Assembly: GCA_039805905.1 (NCBI GenBank) | Contig: JBDIVM010000006.1 | Coordinates: forward strand, 124,001 to 188,000 | Length of the DNA: 64,000 bases | Source of the DNA: Thermohalobaculum sp039805905 | GTDB lineage: Bacteria; Pseudomonadota; Alphaproteobacteria; Rhodobacterales; Rhodobacteraceae | Direction: 5' to 3' | In this document: piece by piece, positions 37,326 to 46,033 of the stretch | Layout of the letters: every line of letters begins with the position of its first letter | How positions within the stretch are numbered: the stretch's first letter is position 1 | The notes under the pieces: model-generated | Told to the model about the DNA's origin: nothing | The model's input: the letters and a program-made list of their open reading frames with translations, nothing else | The model's database searches: none | Program-made: the position numbers and the translations under genes

Positions 37326-37335
37326 TGGTATACCA
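37326..37335. promoter_or_regulatory. Operator candidate TGGTATACCA upstream of the regulator gene
   Basis: A perfect 10-base palindrome, followed by C, lies 73 bases upstream of the GntR-type gene. FCD-subfamily GntR regulators commonly bind palindromes with a GTATAC centre. The same sequence recurs before tctC at 44884-44895, which supports a shared regulator and autoregulation. Confidence 0.62.
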
Positions 37336-37408
37336 CGAACACCGGCGCACGGCTCTCAGCCGTCGGCATTGAATGCGGCGGGCATCGGCAGCTGATGGGG
37401 AGGAATGC

Positions 37409-38119
37409 ATGGGCAAGACCCTGGACCTCAAGCCGGTGGATGGCTCCTTCAGCCTGAAGGAGCACATCTATGACGTGCTCAAGACCAGCATCATGGATCT
37501 GGACATCTACGAGCCCGACACCAACCTGCGCATGGACGAACGGACTCTGGCGGAGCGGCTCGGAATCAGCCGCACGCCGATCCGCGAGGCGATCATGCGG
37601 CTCGAGCAGGAGGGATTCGTCGAGATCGCACCGCGCCGGGGCGTCTACATCAAGCGCAAGAGCCTCGACGAGATCCTCGAGATGATCACCGTCTGGGCGG
37701 CGCTCGAGAGCATGGCCGCCCGCATCGCCTGCGGGCGCGCGAGCGACGTCGAGATCGCCCGGCTCCGCCGGATCGCCGCACCATTCAACAAGGACAAGGC
37801 CAGGGCGCAGATCAGCGAGTACTCCGAGGCGAACATCGAATTCCACCTCTGCGTGCTCGGCCTCTCAGGGTGCCGGATGCTGCAGGACATTGCCAACGGG
37901 CTGTTCACCCACCTGAAGGCGGTGCGCCGCAAGGCGCTGCAGGACACCGCCCGTGCGGACCGTTCGGTGGTCGACCACATGAACATCATCCAGGCGATCG
38001 AGGAGCGGAATGCCGACCTCGCCGCCGAACTCGTCCGTGAGCATACGTTCCGGCTGCACGACTATATCCGCCGGAGCTGGAAGATGATCGTCGGCCCTGC
38101 CCAGGCGGGCGAGGCCTGA
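37409..38119 (+). CDS. GntR-family (FCD subfamily) transcriptional regulator of the oxalate cluster
   Basis: A 236-residue regulator. An N-terminal winged helix (about 15-82) contains LAERLGISRTPIREAIMRLE and the wing RRGVYI. The C-terminal FCD ligand domain (about 90-225) keeps metal-ligand positions N142, H146, H190 and H212. FCD regulators are usually repressors released by an organic acid or acyl-CoA. The start at 37409 has GGGGAGGA directly upstream. It is the first gene of the oxalate cluster, 32 bases before oxc, and two matching palindromes flank the cluster. I infer that it senses oxalate or a CoA ester derived from it. Confidence 0.88.
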   Translation: MGKTLDLKPVDGSFSLKEHIYDVLKTSIMDLDIYEPDTNLRMDERTLAERLGISRTPIREAIMRLEQEGFVEIAPRRGVYIKRKSLDEILEMITVWAALESMAARIACGRASDVEIARLRRIAAPFNKDKARAQISEYSEANIEFHLCVLGLSGCRMLQDIANGLFTHLKAVRRKALQDTARADRSVVDHMNIIQAIEERNADLAAELVREHTFRLHDYIRRSWKMIVGPAQAGEA

Positions 38120-38151
38120 CGCCGGCATTCGAGAATCAGGGGAGAAGACGC

Positions 38152-39891
38152 ATGGCAGTGGCACCGAGCATGGCGCCCGAACCGACCGCCGAGGCAACGC
38201 AGGAACTGACCGATGGGTTCCATCTGGTCATCGATGCGCTGAAGCTGAACGGCGTGAAGACGATCTATCATGTGCCCGGGATTCCGGTGACGGATCTCGG
38301 CCGCATGGCCCAGGCCGAGGGCATCCGGGTGATCTCGTTCCGACACGAGTCGAACGCGGGCAATGCCGCGGCCATCGCGGGCTACCTGACGAGGAAGCCG
38401 GGCATCTGCCTCACCGTGTCCGCGCCGGGGTTCCTGAACGGCCTCGTCTCGCTCGCCCATGCCACGACCAACTGCTGGCCGATGATCCTGATTTCCGGCT
38501 CCTCCGAGCGCGAGATCGTCGACCTGCAGAAGGGCGACTACGAGGAGATGGACCAGCTCGCCATCGCCAAGCCGCTCTGCAAGGCCGCCTACCGGATCCT
38601 GAAGGCCGAGGACATCGGCACTGGTGTGGCACGGGCCATCCGCGCCGCGGTCTCGGGCCGCCCGGGCGGGGTCTATCTCGACCTGCCGGCCAGCCTGCTC
38701 GGCCAGGTCATGGACGCGGCCGAGGGCGCAAAGTCGCTGGTCAAGGTCGTGGACCCCGCCCCGGCGCAGTTCCCGGCGCCGGCCGCCATCGAGCGGGTCA
38801 TCGAGGTGCTGAAGAGCGCGAAGAAGCCGCTCATCATCCTCGGCAAGGGCGCCGCCTACGCCCAGTGCGACGACAGCGTGCGCCGCTTCGTCGAGACCTC
38901 GGGCATCCCCTATATCGCGATGTCGATGGCAAAGGGTCTTCTCCCCGATGACCATCCGCAATACGCGGGCGCCGCGCGCTCGCTGGTGCTGGCCGAGTCG
39001 GATGTGGTCATGCTGATCGGGGCACGGCTCAACTGGCTCCTGTCGCACGGACGCGGCAAGCAGTGGGGCAGGCCCCACTCCAAGACTTTCGTCCACATCG
39101 ACATCGACCCGAAGGAGATGGACTCGAACCAGCCCGTCGCCGCGCCGCTGGTGGGCGACATCGAGTCGTGCCTTGGCGCCCTGCTCGACAGGATGGGGCC
39201 GGGCTGGGCGAGGCCGCCCGCCGAATGGACGGGCATGGTGCGCGAGAAGGCCGCGGCGAATGTCGCGAAGATGGCCCCGAAGCTCATGAACAACAACGTG
39301 CCGATGGATTTCCACGGCGCGCTGGGCCGGCTGAAGAAGATCATCGCCGATCACCCGGACGCGATCCTGGTGAACGAAGGTGCCAACACGCTCGACTTCG
39401 CCCGCTCGGTCATCGACATGGCGAAGCCCCGGAAGCGGCTCGATGTCGGGACATGGGGGGTGATGGGCATCGGAATGGGCAGCGCAATCGCCGCCGCGAT
39501 CGAGACCGGCCAGAATGTCATTGCGGTCGAGGGCGACTCGGCCTTCGGCTTCTCCGGCATGGAGGTCGAGACCATATGCCGCTACGGCCTCCCGGTCTGC
39601 GTCGTGATCTTCAACAACTCCGGCATCTACCGGGGCACCGACACCGACCCGACGGGGCGCGACCCGGGCACCACGGTGTTCGTCAGGGAATCCAGGTATC
39701 ACATGATGATGGAGGCCTTCGGCGGTATCGGGGTCGAGGCCCGCTCGCCGGACGACCTCGAACGGGCGGTGCGCGACGCCATCGCGTCCCGCAGGCCGAC
39801 CCTGGTCAACGCCATCATCGACCCGCAGGCCGGGACCGAATCCGGGCGGATCGGCAATCTCAATCCGCAGAGTGCCGTCAAGAAGAAGTGA
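38152..39891 (+). CDS. oxc: Oxalyl-CoA decarboxylase
   Basis: A 579-residue thiamine-diphosphate enzyme converting oxalyl-CoA to formyl-CoA and CO2. It agrees closely with Oxalobacter formigenes Oxc as I recall it: ELTDGFHLVIDALK at the start, SFRHESNAG with the ThDP-activating E66, SGSSEREIVDLQKGDYEEMD, and the ThDP/Mg motif GDSAFGF with G461-S463 and a downstream NNSG. Acetolactate synthases lack the SGSSEREIVDLQ block, so the assignment is firm. AGGGGAGAAG gives a good ribosome site. It lies between the regulator and frc; the product acts in the cytosol with Frc in a CoA cycle. Confidence 0.96.
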   Translation: MAVAPSMAPEPTAEATQELTDGFHLVIDALKLNGVKTIYHVPGIPVTDLGRMAQAEGIRVISFRHESNAGNAAAIAGYLTRKPGICLTVSAPGFLNGLVSLAHATTNCWPMILISGSSEREIVDLQKGDYEEMDQLAIAKPLCKAAYRILKAEDIGTGVARAIRAAVSGRPGGVYLDLPASLLGQVMDAAEGAKSLVKVVDPAPAQFPAPAAIERVIEVLKSAKKPLIILGKGAAYAQCDDSVRRFVETSGIPYIAMSMAKGLLPDDHPQYAGAARSLVLAESDVVMLIGARLNWLLSHGRGKQWGRPHSKTFVHIDIDPKEMDSNQPVAAPLVGDIESCLGALLDRMGPGWARPPAEWTGMVREKAAANVAKMAPKLMNNNVPMDFHGALGRLKKIIADHPDAILVNEGANTLDFARSVIDMAKPRKRLDVGTWGVMGIGMGSAIAAAIETGQNVIAVEGDSAFGFSGMEVETICRYGLPVCVVIFNNSGIYRGTDTDPTGRDPGTTVFVRESRYHMMMEAFGGIGVEARSPDDLERAVRDAIASRRPTLVNAIIDPQAGTESGRIGNLNPQSAVKKK

Positions 39892-39952
39892 TCCGCCGCC
39901 GCGGCGCGTGGCGGCAGAAGAACAACATCCCTCAAGCGAACAGGGGAATGAC

Positions 39953-41227
39953 ATGAAAGCTCTGGAAGGCGTCCGGATCCTCGACTTCACCCATGTCCAG
40001 TCGGGCCCGACCTGCACCCAGCTCCTCGCCTGGCTCGGCGCCGACGTCATCAAGGTCGAGCGGCCGGGCGAAGGCGACGCGACTCGCAAGCAGCTTGTGG
40101 ACGTGCCGGGGGCCGACAGCCTCTATTTCACCATGCTGAACCACAACAAGCGGTCGATCGAGCTGAACTCGAAGAACGAGACCGGCAAGGAGGTCCTGAC
40201 CCGGCTGGTCAGGGCCTGCGACGTGCTGGTCGAGAACTTCGCCCCGGGCGCCCTCGACCGCATGGGCTTCGGCTGGGAGGTGATCCAGAAGCTCAACCCG
40301 CGCATGATCATGGCCTCGGTAAAGGGCTTCGGCCCGGGCAAGTACGAGGACTGCAAGGTCTATGAGAATGTCGCGCAGTGCGCCGGCGGCTCTGCCTCGA
40401 CCACTGGCTTCCGCGACGGCCTGCCGCTGGTCACCGGCGCCCAGATCGGCGATTCCGGCACCGGGCTCCACCTGGCGCTTGGCATCGTCGCTGCGCTGTT
40501 CCAGCGCGAGAAGACGGGCCGCGGCCAGAAGGTGCTGGCGGCGATGCAGGACGGTGTCCTGAACCTCTGCCGCGTCAAGCTGCGCGACCAGCAAAGGCTG
40601 GAGAAGGGACCGCTGACCGAGTACTCCCAGTTTGGCGAGGGCATTCCCTTCGGAGACGCGGTGCCCCGCGCCGGCAACGACTCGGGCGGCGGCCAGCCCG
40701 GCCGCATCCTGAAGTGCAAGGGCTGGGAGACCGATCCCAACGCCTACACCTACTTCATCACCCAGGCTGCGGTCTGGGAGAAGGTCTGCGACGTGATCGG
40801 CAGGCCCGAGTGGAAGACCGACCCGAAATTTGCCACCCCAAAGGCGCGGTTGCCGCATCTGAACGAGATATTCAGCGAAATCGAGAAATGGACCATGACC
40901 AAGTCCAAGTTCGAGGTCATGGACATCTGCAATCCGCTCGATATTCCCGTCGGCCCGATCCTCAGCATGAAGGAGATCGCGGCGGACGAGGGGCTGCGGG
41001 CAACCGGCACCATCGTCGAGGTGGACCATCCTGAACGCGGGCCCTACCTCAGCGTCGGCATGCCGATCAAGATGTCGGACAGCCCGGCCGAGGTCGTCCG
41101 CTCGCCGCTCCTCGGCGAGCACACGGTCGAGATCCTCTCAGGCGTTCTCGGCTACTCGGCCGAGGACATCGACCGGATCGCTGCCTCGGGCGCAGTCGGC
41201 GACATCCGGCGCGCCGCGGCGGAATGA
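39953..41227 (+). CDS. frc: Formyl-CoA:oxalate CoA-transferase
   Basis: A 424-residue family III CoA-transferase that moves CoA from formyl-CoA to oxalate, releasing formate. The start MKALEGVRILDFTHVQSGP and the KVYENVAQC...TTGF block match Oxalobacter Frc. The catalytic aspartate is D167 in QIGDSGTG (Asp169 in the Oxalobacter enzyme), and the glycine-rich loop appears as DSGGGQPG. The ATG at 39953 has AGGGGAA upstream; the longer frame start at 39872 would overlap oxc. With Oxc it forms the standard oxalate-degrading pair. Confidence 0.96.
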   Translation: MKALEGVRILDFTHVQSGPTCTQLLAWLGADVIKVERPGEGDATRKQLVDVPGADSLYFTMLNHNKRSIELNSKNETGKEVLTRLVRACDVLVENFAPGALDRMGFGWEVIQKLNPRMIMASVKGFGPGKYEDCKVYENVAQCAGGSASTTGFRDGLPLVTGAQIGDSGTGLHLALGIVAALFQREKTGRGQKVLAAMQDGVLNLCRVKLRDQQRLEKGPLTEYSQFGEGIPFGDAVPRAGNDSGGGQPGRILKCKGWETDPNAYTYFITQAAVWEKVCDVIGRPEWKTDPKFATPKARLPHLNEIFSEIEKWTMTKSKFEVMDICNPLDIPVGPILSMKEIAADEGLRATGTIVEVDHPERGPYLSVGMPIKMSDSPAEVVRSPLLGEHTVEILSGVLGYSAEDIDRIAASGAVGDIRRAAAE

Positions 41228-41321
41228 CCGGCGGCCGCGCGACTCGCGCCGGGCCGTACCGCACGGAACAGAACGAGCGCCGGCCGGGCCGGGCGCCAGA
41301 GAGAGAGGGAGGACAGGCGGC

Positions 41322-42242
41322 ATGCGCCTCATCGTCAACGGACAGCAGGCCTTCGGCAAGGCGGCACTCGAGAAGATCCTCGAGGCCGGCAGGGACGAGG
41401 TGGTCGGCGTCTACACCGCACCCGACAAGGACGGCCGCCCCGTCGACCCGCTGAAGGAGGCCGCGCTCGCCCACGGCCTGCCGGTGTTCCAGCCGGCGAA
41501 CTACAAGGACGGCGAGGCCCTCGACCAGATGCGCGCGCTGGACGCCGACCTGATGGTCATGGCCTACATGATCATCTTCGTGCCCGAGGAGGCGCGGAAC
41601 GTGCCCAGGCTCGGCTCGATCTGCTTCCACCCGTCGCTCCTGCCGCTGCACCGCGGCCCGTCCTCGATCAACTGGCCGATCATCTGGGGTGCGACGAAGA
41701 CGGGCTTCTCGTGGTTCTACCCGACCGACGGGCTCGACGAGGGCGACATCCTGATGCAGTGGGAGTGCCCGATCGGCCCGGACGAGACGCTGGGGGATGT
41801 CTATTTCAAGAAGATCTTCCCCGCCGGCGTCGACTCCGTCCTCACGGTCTGCGATCTCTTCCGCGCCGGCAACCCGCCGCGCGCGCCGCAGGACGAGTCG
41901 AAGGCGACCTACGAGAGCTGGTGCCGCAAGCGGGACGCCGCGATCGACTGGGCAAGGCCGGCAGCCGATGTCTACAACCTGATCCGGGGCTGCAATCCGC
42001 AGCCCGGCGCCTGGACGACGCTCGGCGGGGCCGAGGTCCAGGTCTTCGACAGCGCCCGCGCGGGCGAGGGCCCCGGCACGCCCGGCGAGGTCGCATCCGT
42101 GTCCGCGGATGGCGTGGTTGTGCAGTCGGGCGGCGGGCGAATACTTCTAAAACGTGTCCGGCCCGCGGGCGGGGGCAAGGTGCCCGCCGCGGAATGGGCT
42201 TCGGAGGCAGGGGTCGCCGCGGGCACGCGGCTCGGCTCCTGA
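41322..42242 (+). CDS. Stand-alone formyltransferase, 10-formyl-THF hydrolase type
   Basis: A 306-residue protein with an N-terminal formyltransferase domain (1-200) and an FMT C-terminal-like domain (about 205-306). It resembles the hydrolase domain of 10-formyltetrahydrofolate dehydrogenase (ALDH1L1) more than methionyl-tRNA formyltransferase: VGVYTAPDKDGRPVDPL at residues 28-44, SLLPLHRGPSSINW, and GLDEGD. The catalytic His and Asp are H103 and D139 (His106 and Asp142 in the animal enzyme). The Asn two residues before the His in FMT is Cys101 here. No aldehyde dehydrogenase domain follows. GAGGGAGG precedes the start, and its stop overlaps an in-frame ATG upstream of fhs. Role inferred: formyl transfer between THF, formate and perhaps formyl-CoA. 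Confidence 0.8.
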   Translation: MRLIVNGQQAFGKAALEKILEAGRDEVVGVYTAPDKDGRPVDPLKEAALAHGLPVFQPANYKDGEALDQMRALDADLMVMAYMIIFVPEEARNVPRLGSICFHPSLLPLHRGPSSINWPIIWGATKTGFSWFYPTDGLDEGDILMQWECPIGPDETLGDVYFKKIFPAGVDSVLTVCDLFRAGNPPRAPQDESKATYESWCRKRDAAIDWARPAADVYNLIRGCNPQPGAWTTLGGAEVQVFDSARAGEGPGTPGEVASVSADGVVVQSGGGRILLKRVRPAGGGKVPAAEWASEAGVAAGTRLGS

Positions 42243-42274
42243 TGGCGCGGAAACACTACTCGGGGAAAATCTGC

Positions 42275-43942
42275 ATGTCGGACATCGAAATCGCCCGCAA
42301 CGCAAACAAGAAGCCGATCCAGGAGATCGGGGCAAAGCTGGGAATCCCCGGCGAGCATCTCCTGCCGTTCGGCCATGACAAGGCCAAGGTCTCGGCCGAT
42401 TTCATTCAGTCAATTCAGGGCAACAAGACCGGCAACCTGATCCTGGTCACTGCGATGACACCGACCCCGGCGGGAGAGGGCAAGACCACCACTACCGTCG
42501 GCCTTGGCGACGGGCTCAATGCGATCGGCAAGAAGGCCGTGGTGTGCATCCGCGAGGCCTCGCTCGGGCCGAACTTCGGCATGAAGGGCGGCGCGGCAGG
42601 CGGCGGTTATGCCCAGGTGGTGCCGATGGAGGATATGAACCTCCACTTTACCGGCGACTTCCATGCGGTCACCTCGGCGCACAACCTGCTCTCGGCGATG
42701 ATCGACAACCACATCTACTGGGGCAATGCACTCGACATTGACACCCGCCGGGTAGTCTGGCGCCGGGTGATGGACATGAACGACCGGGCGCTGCGCGAGA
42801 TCGTCTGCTCGCTCGGCGGTGTGGCCAACGGCTTTCCGCGCGAAGCCGGCTTCGACATCACGGTGGCCTCCGAGGTGATGGCGATACTCTGCCTTTCCAC
42901 CGACCTGAAGGACCTGCAGCAGCGCTTGGGCGACATCATCGTGGCCTACCGCCGCGATCGCTCGCCCGTCACCTGCCGAGACGTCAAGGCCGACGGGGCG
43001 ATGGCGGTGCTCCTGAAGGACGCGCTGCAGCCGAACCTCGTGCAGACGCTCGAGAACAGCCCTGCCTTCGTCCATGGCGGCCCGTTCGCCAACATCGCCC
43101 ATGGCTGCAACTCGGTCATGGCCACCACGACGGCGCTGAAGCTCGCCGACTATGTGGTGACCGAGGCCGGGTTCGGCGCCGACCTCGGAGCCGAGAAGTT
43201 CTTCGACATCAAGTGCCGCATGGCCGGGCTGAAGCCGAAGGCGGTGGTGATCGTGGCGACCATCCGGGCGCTCAAGATGCATGGCGGGGTCAAGAAGGAG
43301 GATCTCGGCAAGGGGAACGTCGAGGCGCTGCAGAAGGGCTGCGCCAATCTCGGCCGCCACCTCGAGAACCTGAAGCAGTTCGGCGTTCCGGCCATCGTCG
43401 CGATCAACCACTTCGTTGCCGACACCGACGCCGAGATCGACGCGCTGAAGAGCTATGTGACGTCCCAAGGCGCCGACGCCGTGTTGTGTCAGCATTGGGC
43501 GAAGGGCTCTGAGGGGATCAAGGACCTTGCCCACAAGGTGGTCAGGCTGGTCGAGGCCAACACCTCGCAGTTCGCACCGCTATACCCGGACGAGATGGGC
43601 CTGTTCCAGAAGATCGAGACCATCGCCAAGCGCATCTACCGCGCCGACGAGGTAGTGGCCGACAAGAAGATCCGCGACCAGCTGAAGGAATGGGAGGAGG
43701 CCGGTTTTGCCGGGCTGCCGGTCTGCATGGCCAAGACCCAGTATTCCTTCACCACCGACCCGAGCCGCCGCGGCGCGCCAACCGGTCACAGTCTGCCGGT
43801 GCGCGAGGTCCGGCTCTCGGCCGGCGCCGGCTTCGTCGTGGTGATCTGCGGCGAGATCATGACCATGCCGGGCCTGCCCAGAGTTCCGGCCGCCGAGACC
43901 ATCTGCCTGAACGAGTCAGGCCAGATCGAGGGCCTGTTCTAG
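42275..43942 (+). CDS. fhs: Formate-tetrahydrofolate ligase
   Basis: A 555-residue enzyme that makes 10-formyl-THF from formate, THF and ATP. The start MSDIEIARNANKKPI matches the family and has GGGGA eight bases upstream. An alternative ATG at 42242 overlaps the previous stop and would add 11 residues. Motifs: nucleotide loop TPTPAGEGKTTT at residues 62-73, GMKGGAAGGGYAQV, and EAGFGADLGAEKF. The length equals the usual 555-560. In this operon it would capture formate released by Frc into one-carbon metabolism. Confidence 0.95.
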   Translation: MSDIEIARNANKKPIQEIGAKLGIPGEHLLPFGHDKAKVSADFIQSIQGNKTGNLILVTAMTPTPAGEGKTTTTVGLGDGLNAIGKKAVVCIREASLGPNFGMKGGAAGGGYAQVVPMEDMNLHFTGDFHAVTSAHNLLSAMIDNHIYWGNALDIDTRRVVWRRVMDMNDRALREIVCSLGGVANGFPREAGFDITVASEVMAILCLSTDLKDLQQRLGDIIVAYRRDRSPVTCRDVKADGAMAVLLKDALQPNLVQTLENSPAFVHGGPFANIAHGCNSVMATTTALKLADYVVTEAGFGADLGAEKFFDIKCRMAGLKPKAVVIVATIRALKMHGGVKKEDLGKGNVEALQKGCANLGRHLENLKQFGVPAIVAINHFVADTDAEIDALKSYVTSQGADAVLCQHWAKGSEGIKDLAHKVVRLVEANTSQFAPLYPDEMGLFQKIETIAKRIYRADEVVADKKIRDQLKEWEEAGFAGLPVCMAKTQYSFTTDPSRRGAPTGHSLPVREVRLSAGAGFVVVICGEIMTMPGLPRVPAAETICLNESGQIEGLF

Positions 43943-43953
43943 GGAGATAGACC

Positions 43954-44814
43954 ATGTTGATCGCCCGGATCATGGTTCCCGTTCGCGGCGACGGCAAGGG
44001 AGAGAACGTCCTCTCCCACGCCGCCGCGGTCGCCCGGCGCCACAATGCCCATATCGAGGCAGTGCACTGCCGGGCCCGGCCGCAGGACATGATCCCCTAC
44101 GGGGTCGTGGTCCCGCGCGCGCTCAGGGAGCAGATCGCGGCCCAGGCGGTCGAGCTTGCAGATGCCGAGGAGGCCAGGCTGCAGGGGATGTTCCGCGACC
44201 TGGTAGCGCGGCTCGGCATCGAACTGGTCTCGGACGGCATCCCGTCCCGCGACCGCCCCACCGCAAGCTGGCGCGAGGAGCAGGGCAAGCAGATGGACGT
44301 GATCCGGCGCCACGGCCGCCTCGCCGACCTGGTGGCGGTGGCCAAGCCTGACCGCGACCGAAATCTCGGCCTCAACACCCTGAAGGCAGCGCTGTTCCAT
44401 ACCGGGCGGCCGGTGCTGGTCTGCCCGCCGGCGGACCGGGTGCCCGACCAGATCGGCCGGAGGGTCGCGATTGCCTGGAACGGCTCGACCGAGGCCGCCA
44501 GGGCGGTCGCGCTCGCACTGCCGCTGATCCAGGCGGCAGACGAGGTGGTGGTGCTCGACGGTGGCGGCGAGGACGGTGCCGGCGGCGAGGAACTCATGCA
44601 CTACCTCGCGATTCGCGGGATCGCGGCCCGCCGCGAGCGGATCGACGCGCAGAACCATCCCGGCCGGGTGATCCTGCAGGCCGCGGCGGCGGCCGGGGCG
44701 GATATCCTGGTGATGGGCGCCTACAGCCGCAGCCGCGAGCAGGAAACCGTGTTCGGAGGGGCAACCCAGCACGTGGTCGACCATATGACCATGCCGGTCG
44801 TGATGGTGCACTGA
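43954..44814 (+). CDS. Tandem universal stress protein (UspA) domains
   Basis: A 286-residue protein with two Usp folds: about residues 1-145 and 165-286. The second half ends with ILVMGAYSRSREQETVFGG, which resembles the Usp nucleotide-binding G-x2-G-x9-G-S/T motif in degenerate form. It follows fhs by 11 bases and ends the first segment of the oxalate cluster, before the second operator. Usp proteins bind ATP or other nucleotides and modulate stress survival. A link to acid or formate stress is an inference from place only. Confidence 0.8.
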   Translation: MLIARIMVPVRGDGKGENVLSHAAAVARRHNAHIEAVHCRARPQDMIPYGVVVPRALREQIAAQAVELADAEEARLQGMFRDLVARLGIELVSDGIPSRDRPTASWREEQGKQMDVIRRHGRLADLVAVAKPDRDRNLGLNTLKAALFHTGRPVLVCPPADRVPDQIGRRVAIAWNGSTEAARAVALALPLIQAADEVVVLDGGGEDGAGGEELMHYLAIRGIAARRERIDAQNHPGRVILQAAAAAGADILVMGAYSRSREQETVFGGATQHVVDHMTMPVVMVH

Positions 44815-44883
44815 AGCGGTTTTTTCCGTGCCGTGGCGGCGATCTCTGTTGATTTTTCACCCGCCGCTTATAGGATCAGGTGT

Positions 44884-44895
44884 GTGGTATACCAC
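44884..44895. promoter_or_regulatory. Operator candidate GTGGTATACCAC upstream of tctC
   Basis: A perfect 12-base palindrome. It shares the 10-base core found upstream of the GntR gene and extends one base further on each side. TTATAGGAT (44868-44876), just upstream, could serve as a -10 region, which would place the palindrome near the start of transcription, as expected for a repressor site. The tctC start is 141 bases downstream. Confidence 0.65.
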
Positions 44896-45035
44896 GGGAA
44901 GGGGCTGCAAACGAAAAGAAGCAGAACGCGGTCGGCAGTTCGATACTGCTGAACAAGACCCGCGGCAGGAGGAAGGGAACATCGGGTGTTCCGCCCCATC
45001 GCTGGGGAGCGTGCCATAAACCATGGGAGGATGAG

Positions 45036-46004
45036 ATGGCATTCACACGTCGATTGATGATGGCGGCAAGCGCTGCCGTAATCGGCTTCGCCGGGCTGAC
45101 CGGCGTCGCACAGGCCTGGGAGCCGACGAAGCCGATCGACTTCGTCATCATGGCCGGCCCGGGTGGCGGCGCGGACCAGATCGCGCGCTTCATCCAGTCT
45201 GTCGTCGAGAAGAACGGCATGTCGCCGCGTCCGCTGGTGCCGAACAACAAGGGCGGCGGGTCGGGCGCCGAGGCGCTGATCGCGCTGAAGGGTGCATCCG
45301 ATCCGGATCACACGATCCTGGTGACGCTGAACTCGTTCTTCACCACGCCGCTGCGCCAGCCGAACCTCGGCATCGACATCATGACCTTCACGCCCATCCA
45401 GATGATGGGGGTCGATCCCTTCGTCCTCTGGGTCCACAAGGACTCGGGCATCACCAGCTTCGAGCAGTGGGTCGATACGGTGAAGGCCGAGGGCGGCAAC
45501 TACGTGATGGGCGGAACCGGCAAGGGTCAGGAAGACTCGATCGTGATCGCCTGGCTCGAGAAGAACTACGACATCAAGGTCAAGTACATCCCCTACAAGG
45601 GCGGCGGCGCCGTGGCCAAGGATCTCGCCGGCAAGCAGGTGGGCGCGACGGTGAACAATCCGGCCGAGGCTCGCGGCTTCTACCAGTCCGGCGATGTCGT
45701 TCCGCTGATCGCGTTCTCGGACCAGCGGCTGCCGAACCTGCCGGACGTGCGCACGGTGAAGGAACTCGGCAAGGACTTCAGCTACTACAACCAGCGTGCC
45801 ATCGTGGGCGCCCCCGGCATGTCGGCTGATGCCGCTGCCTTCTACCAGGATCTCTTCGGCAAGGTTGCGGCCTCGGCCGAGTGGCAGGGCTATCTCAGCT
45901 CCGAGAGCCTCGAGGCGCTGACGCTCGATCCCGAGCAGCAGAAGGCCTACTGGGCGACCCAGGTCGAGCGGCACAAGGAGCTGTTCAAGGACATGGGCGA
46001 GTAA
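45036..46004 (+). CDS. tctC: Tripartite tricarboxylate transporter substrate-binding protein (TctC family)
   Basis: A 322-residue periplasmic solute-binding protein. A signal peptide covers residues 1-27 (cleavage at AQA-WEP). The mature start KPIDFVIMAGPGGGADQIAR is the Bug/TctC hallmark, and the PYKGGG ligand-binding loop is present. GGGAGGA precedes the ATG. It has its own operator upstream and is followed by tctB and tctA. Bug proteins bind carboxylates through two water-mediated carboxylate contacts; the context suggests oxalate or a related short dicarboxylate, which the sequence cannot prove. Confidence 0.92.
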   Translation: MAFTRRLMMAASAAVIGFAGLTGVAQAWEPTKPIDFVIMAGPGGGADQIARFIQSVVEKNGMSPRPLVPNNKGGGSGAEALIALKGASDPDHTILVTLNSFFTTPLRQPNLGIDIMTFTPIQMMGVDPFVLWVHKDSGITSFEQWVDTVKAEGGNYVMGGTGKGQEDSIVIAWLEKNYDIKVKYIPYKGGGAVAKDLAGKQVGATVNNPAEARGFYQSGDVVPLIAFSDQRLPNLPDVRTVKELGKDFSYYNQRAIVGAPGMSADAAAFYQDLFGKVAASAEWQGYLSSESLEALTLDPEQQKAYWATQVERHKELFKDMGE

Positions 46005-46033
46005 GGACAGCCAATCCAGGGGAGGGCCGGCAG

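Noticed and set aside
38152..39891. Acetolactate synthase-like annotation for the ThDP enzyme
   Set aside because: The SGSSEREIVDLQ and ELTDGFH blocks, and the adjoining frc, fit oxalyl-CoA decarboxylase.
41322..42242. Methionyl-tRNA formyltransferase (fmt)
   Set aside because: The active-site Asn is Cys101, the sequence follows the formyl-THF hydrolase domain type, and the operon has no def gene or other translation gene.
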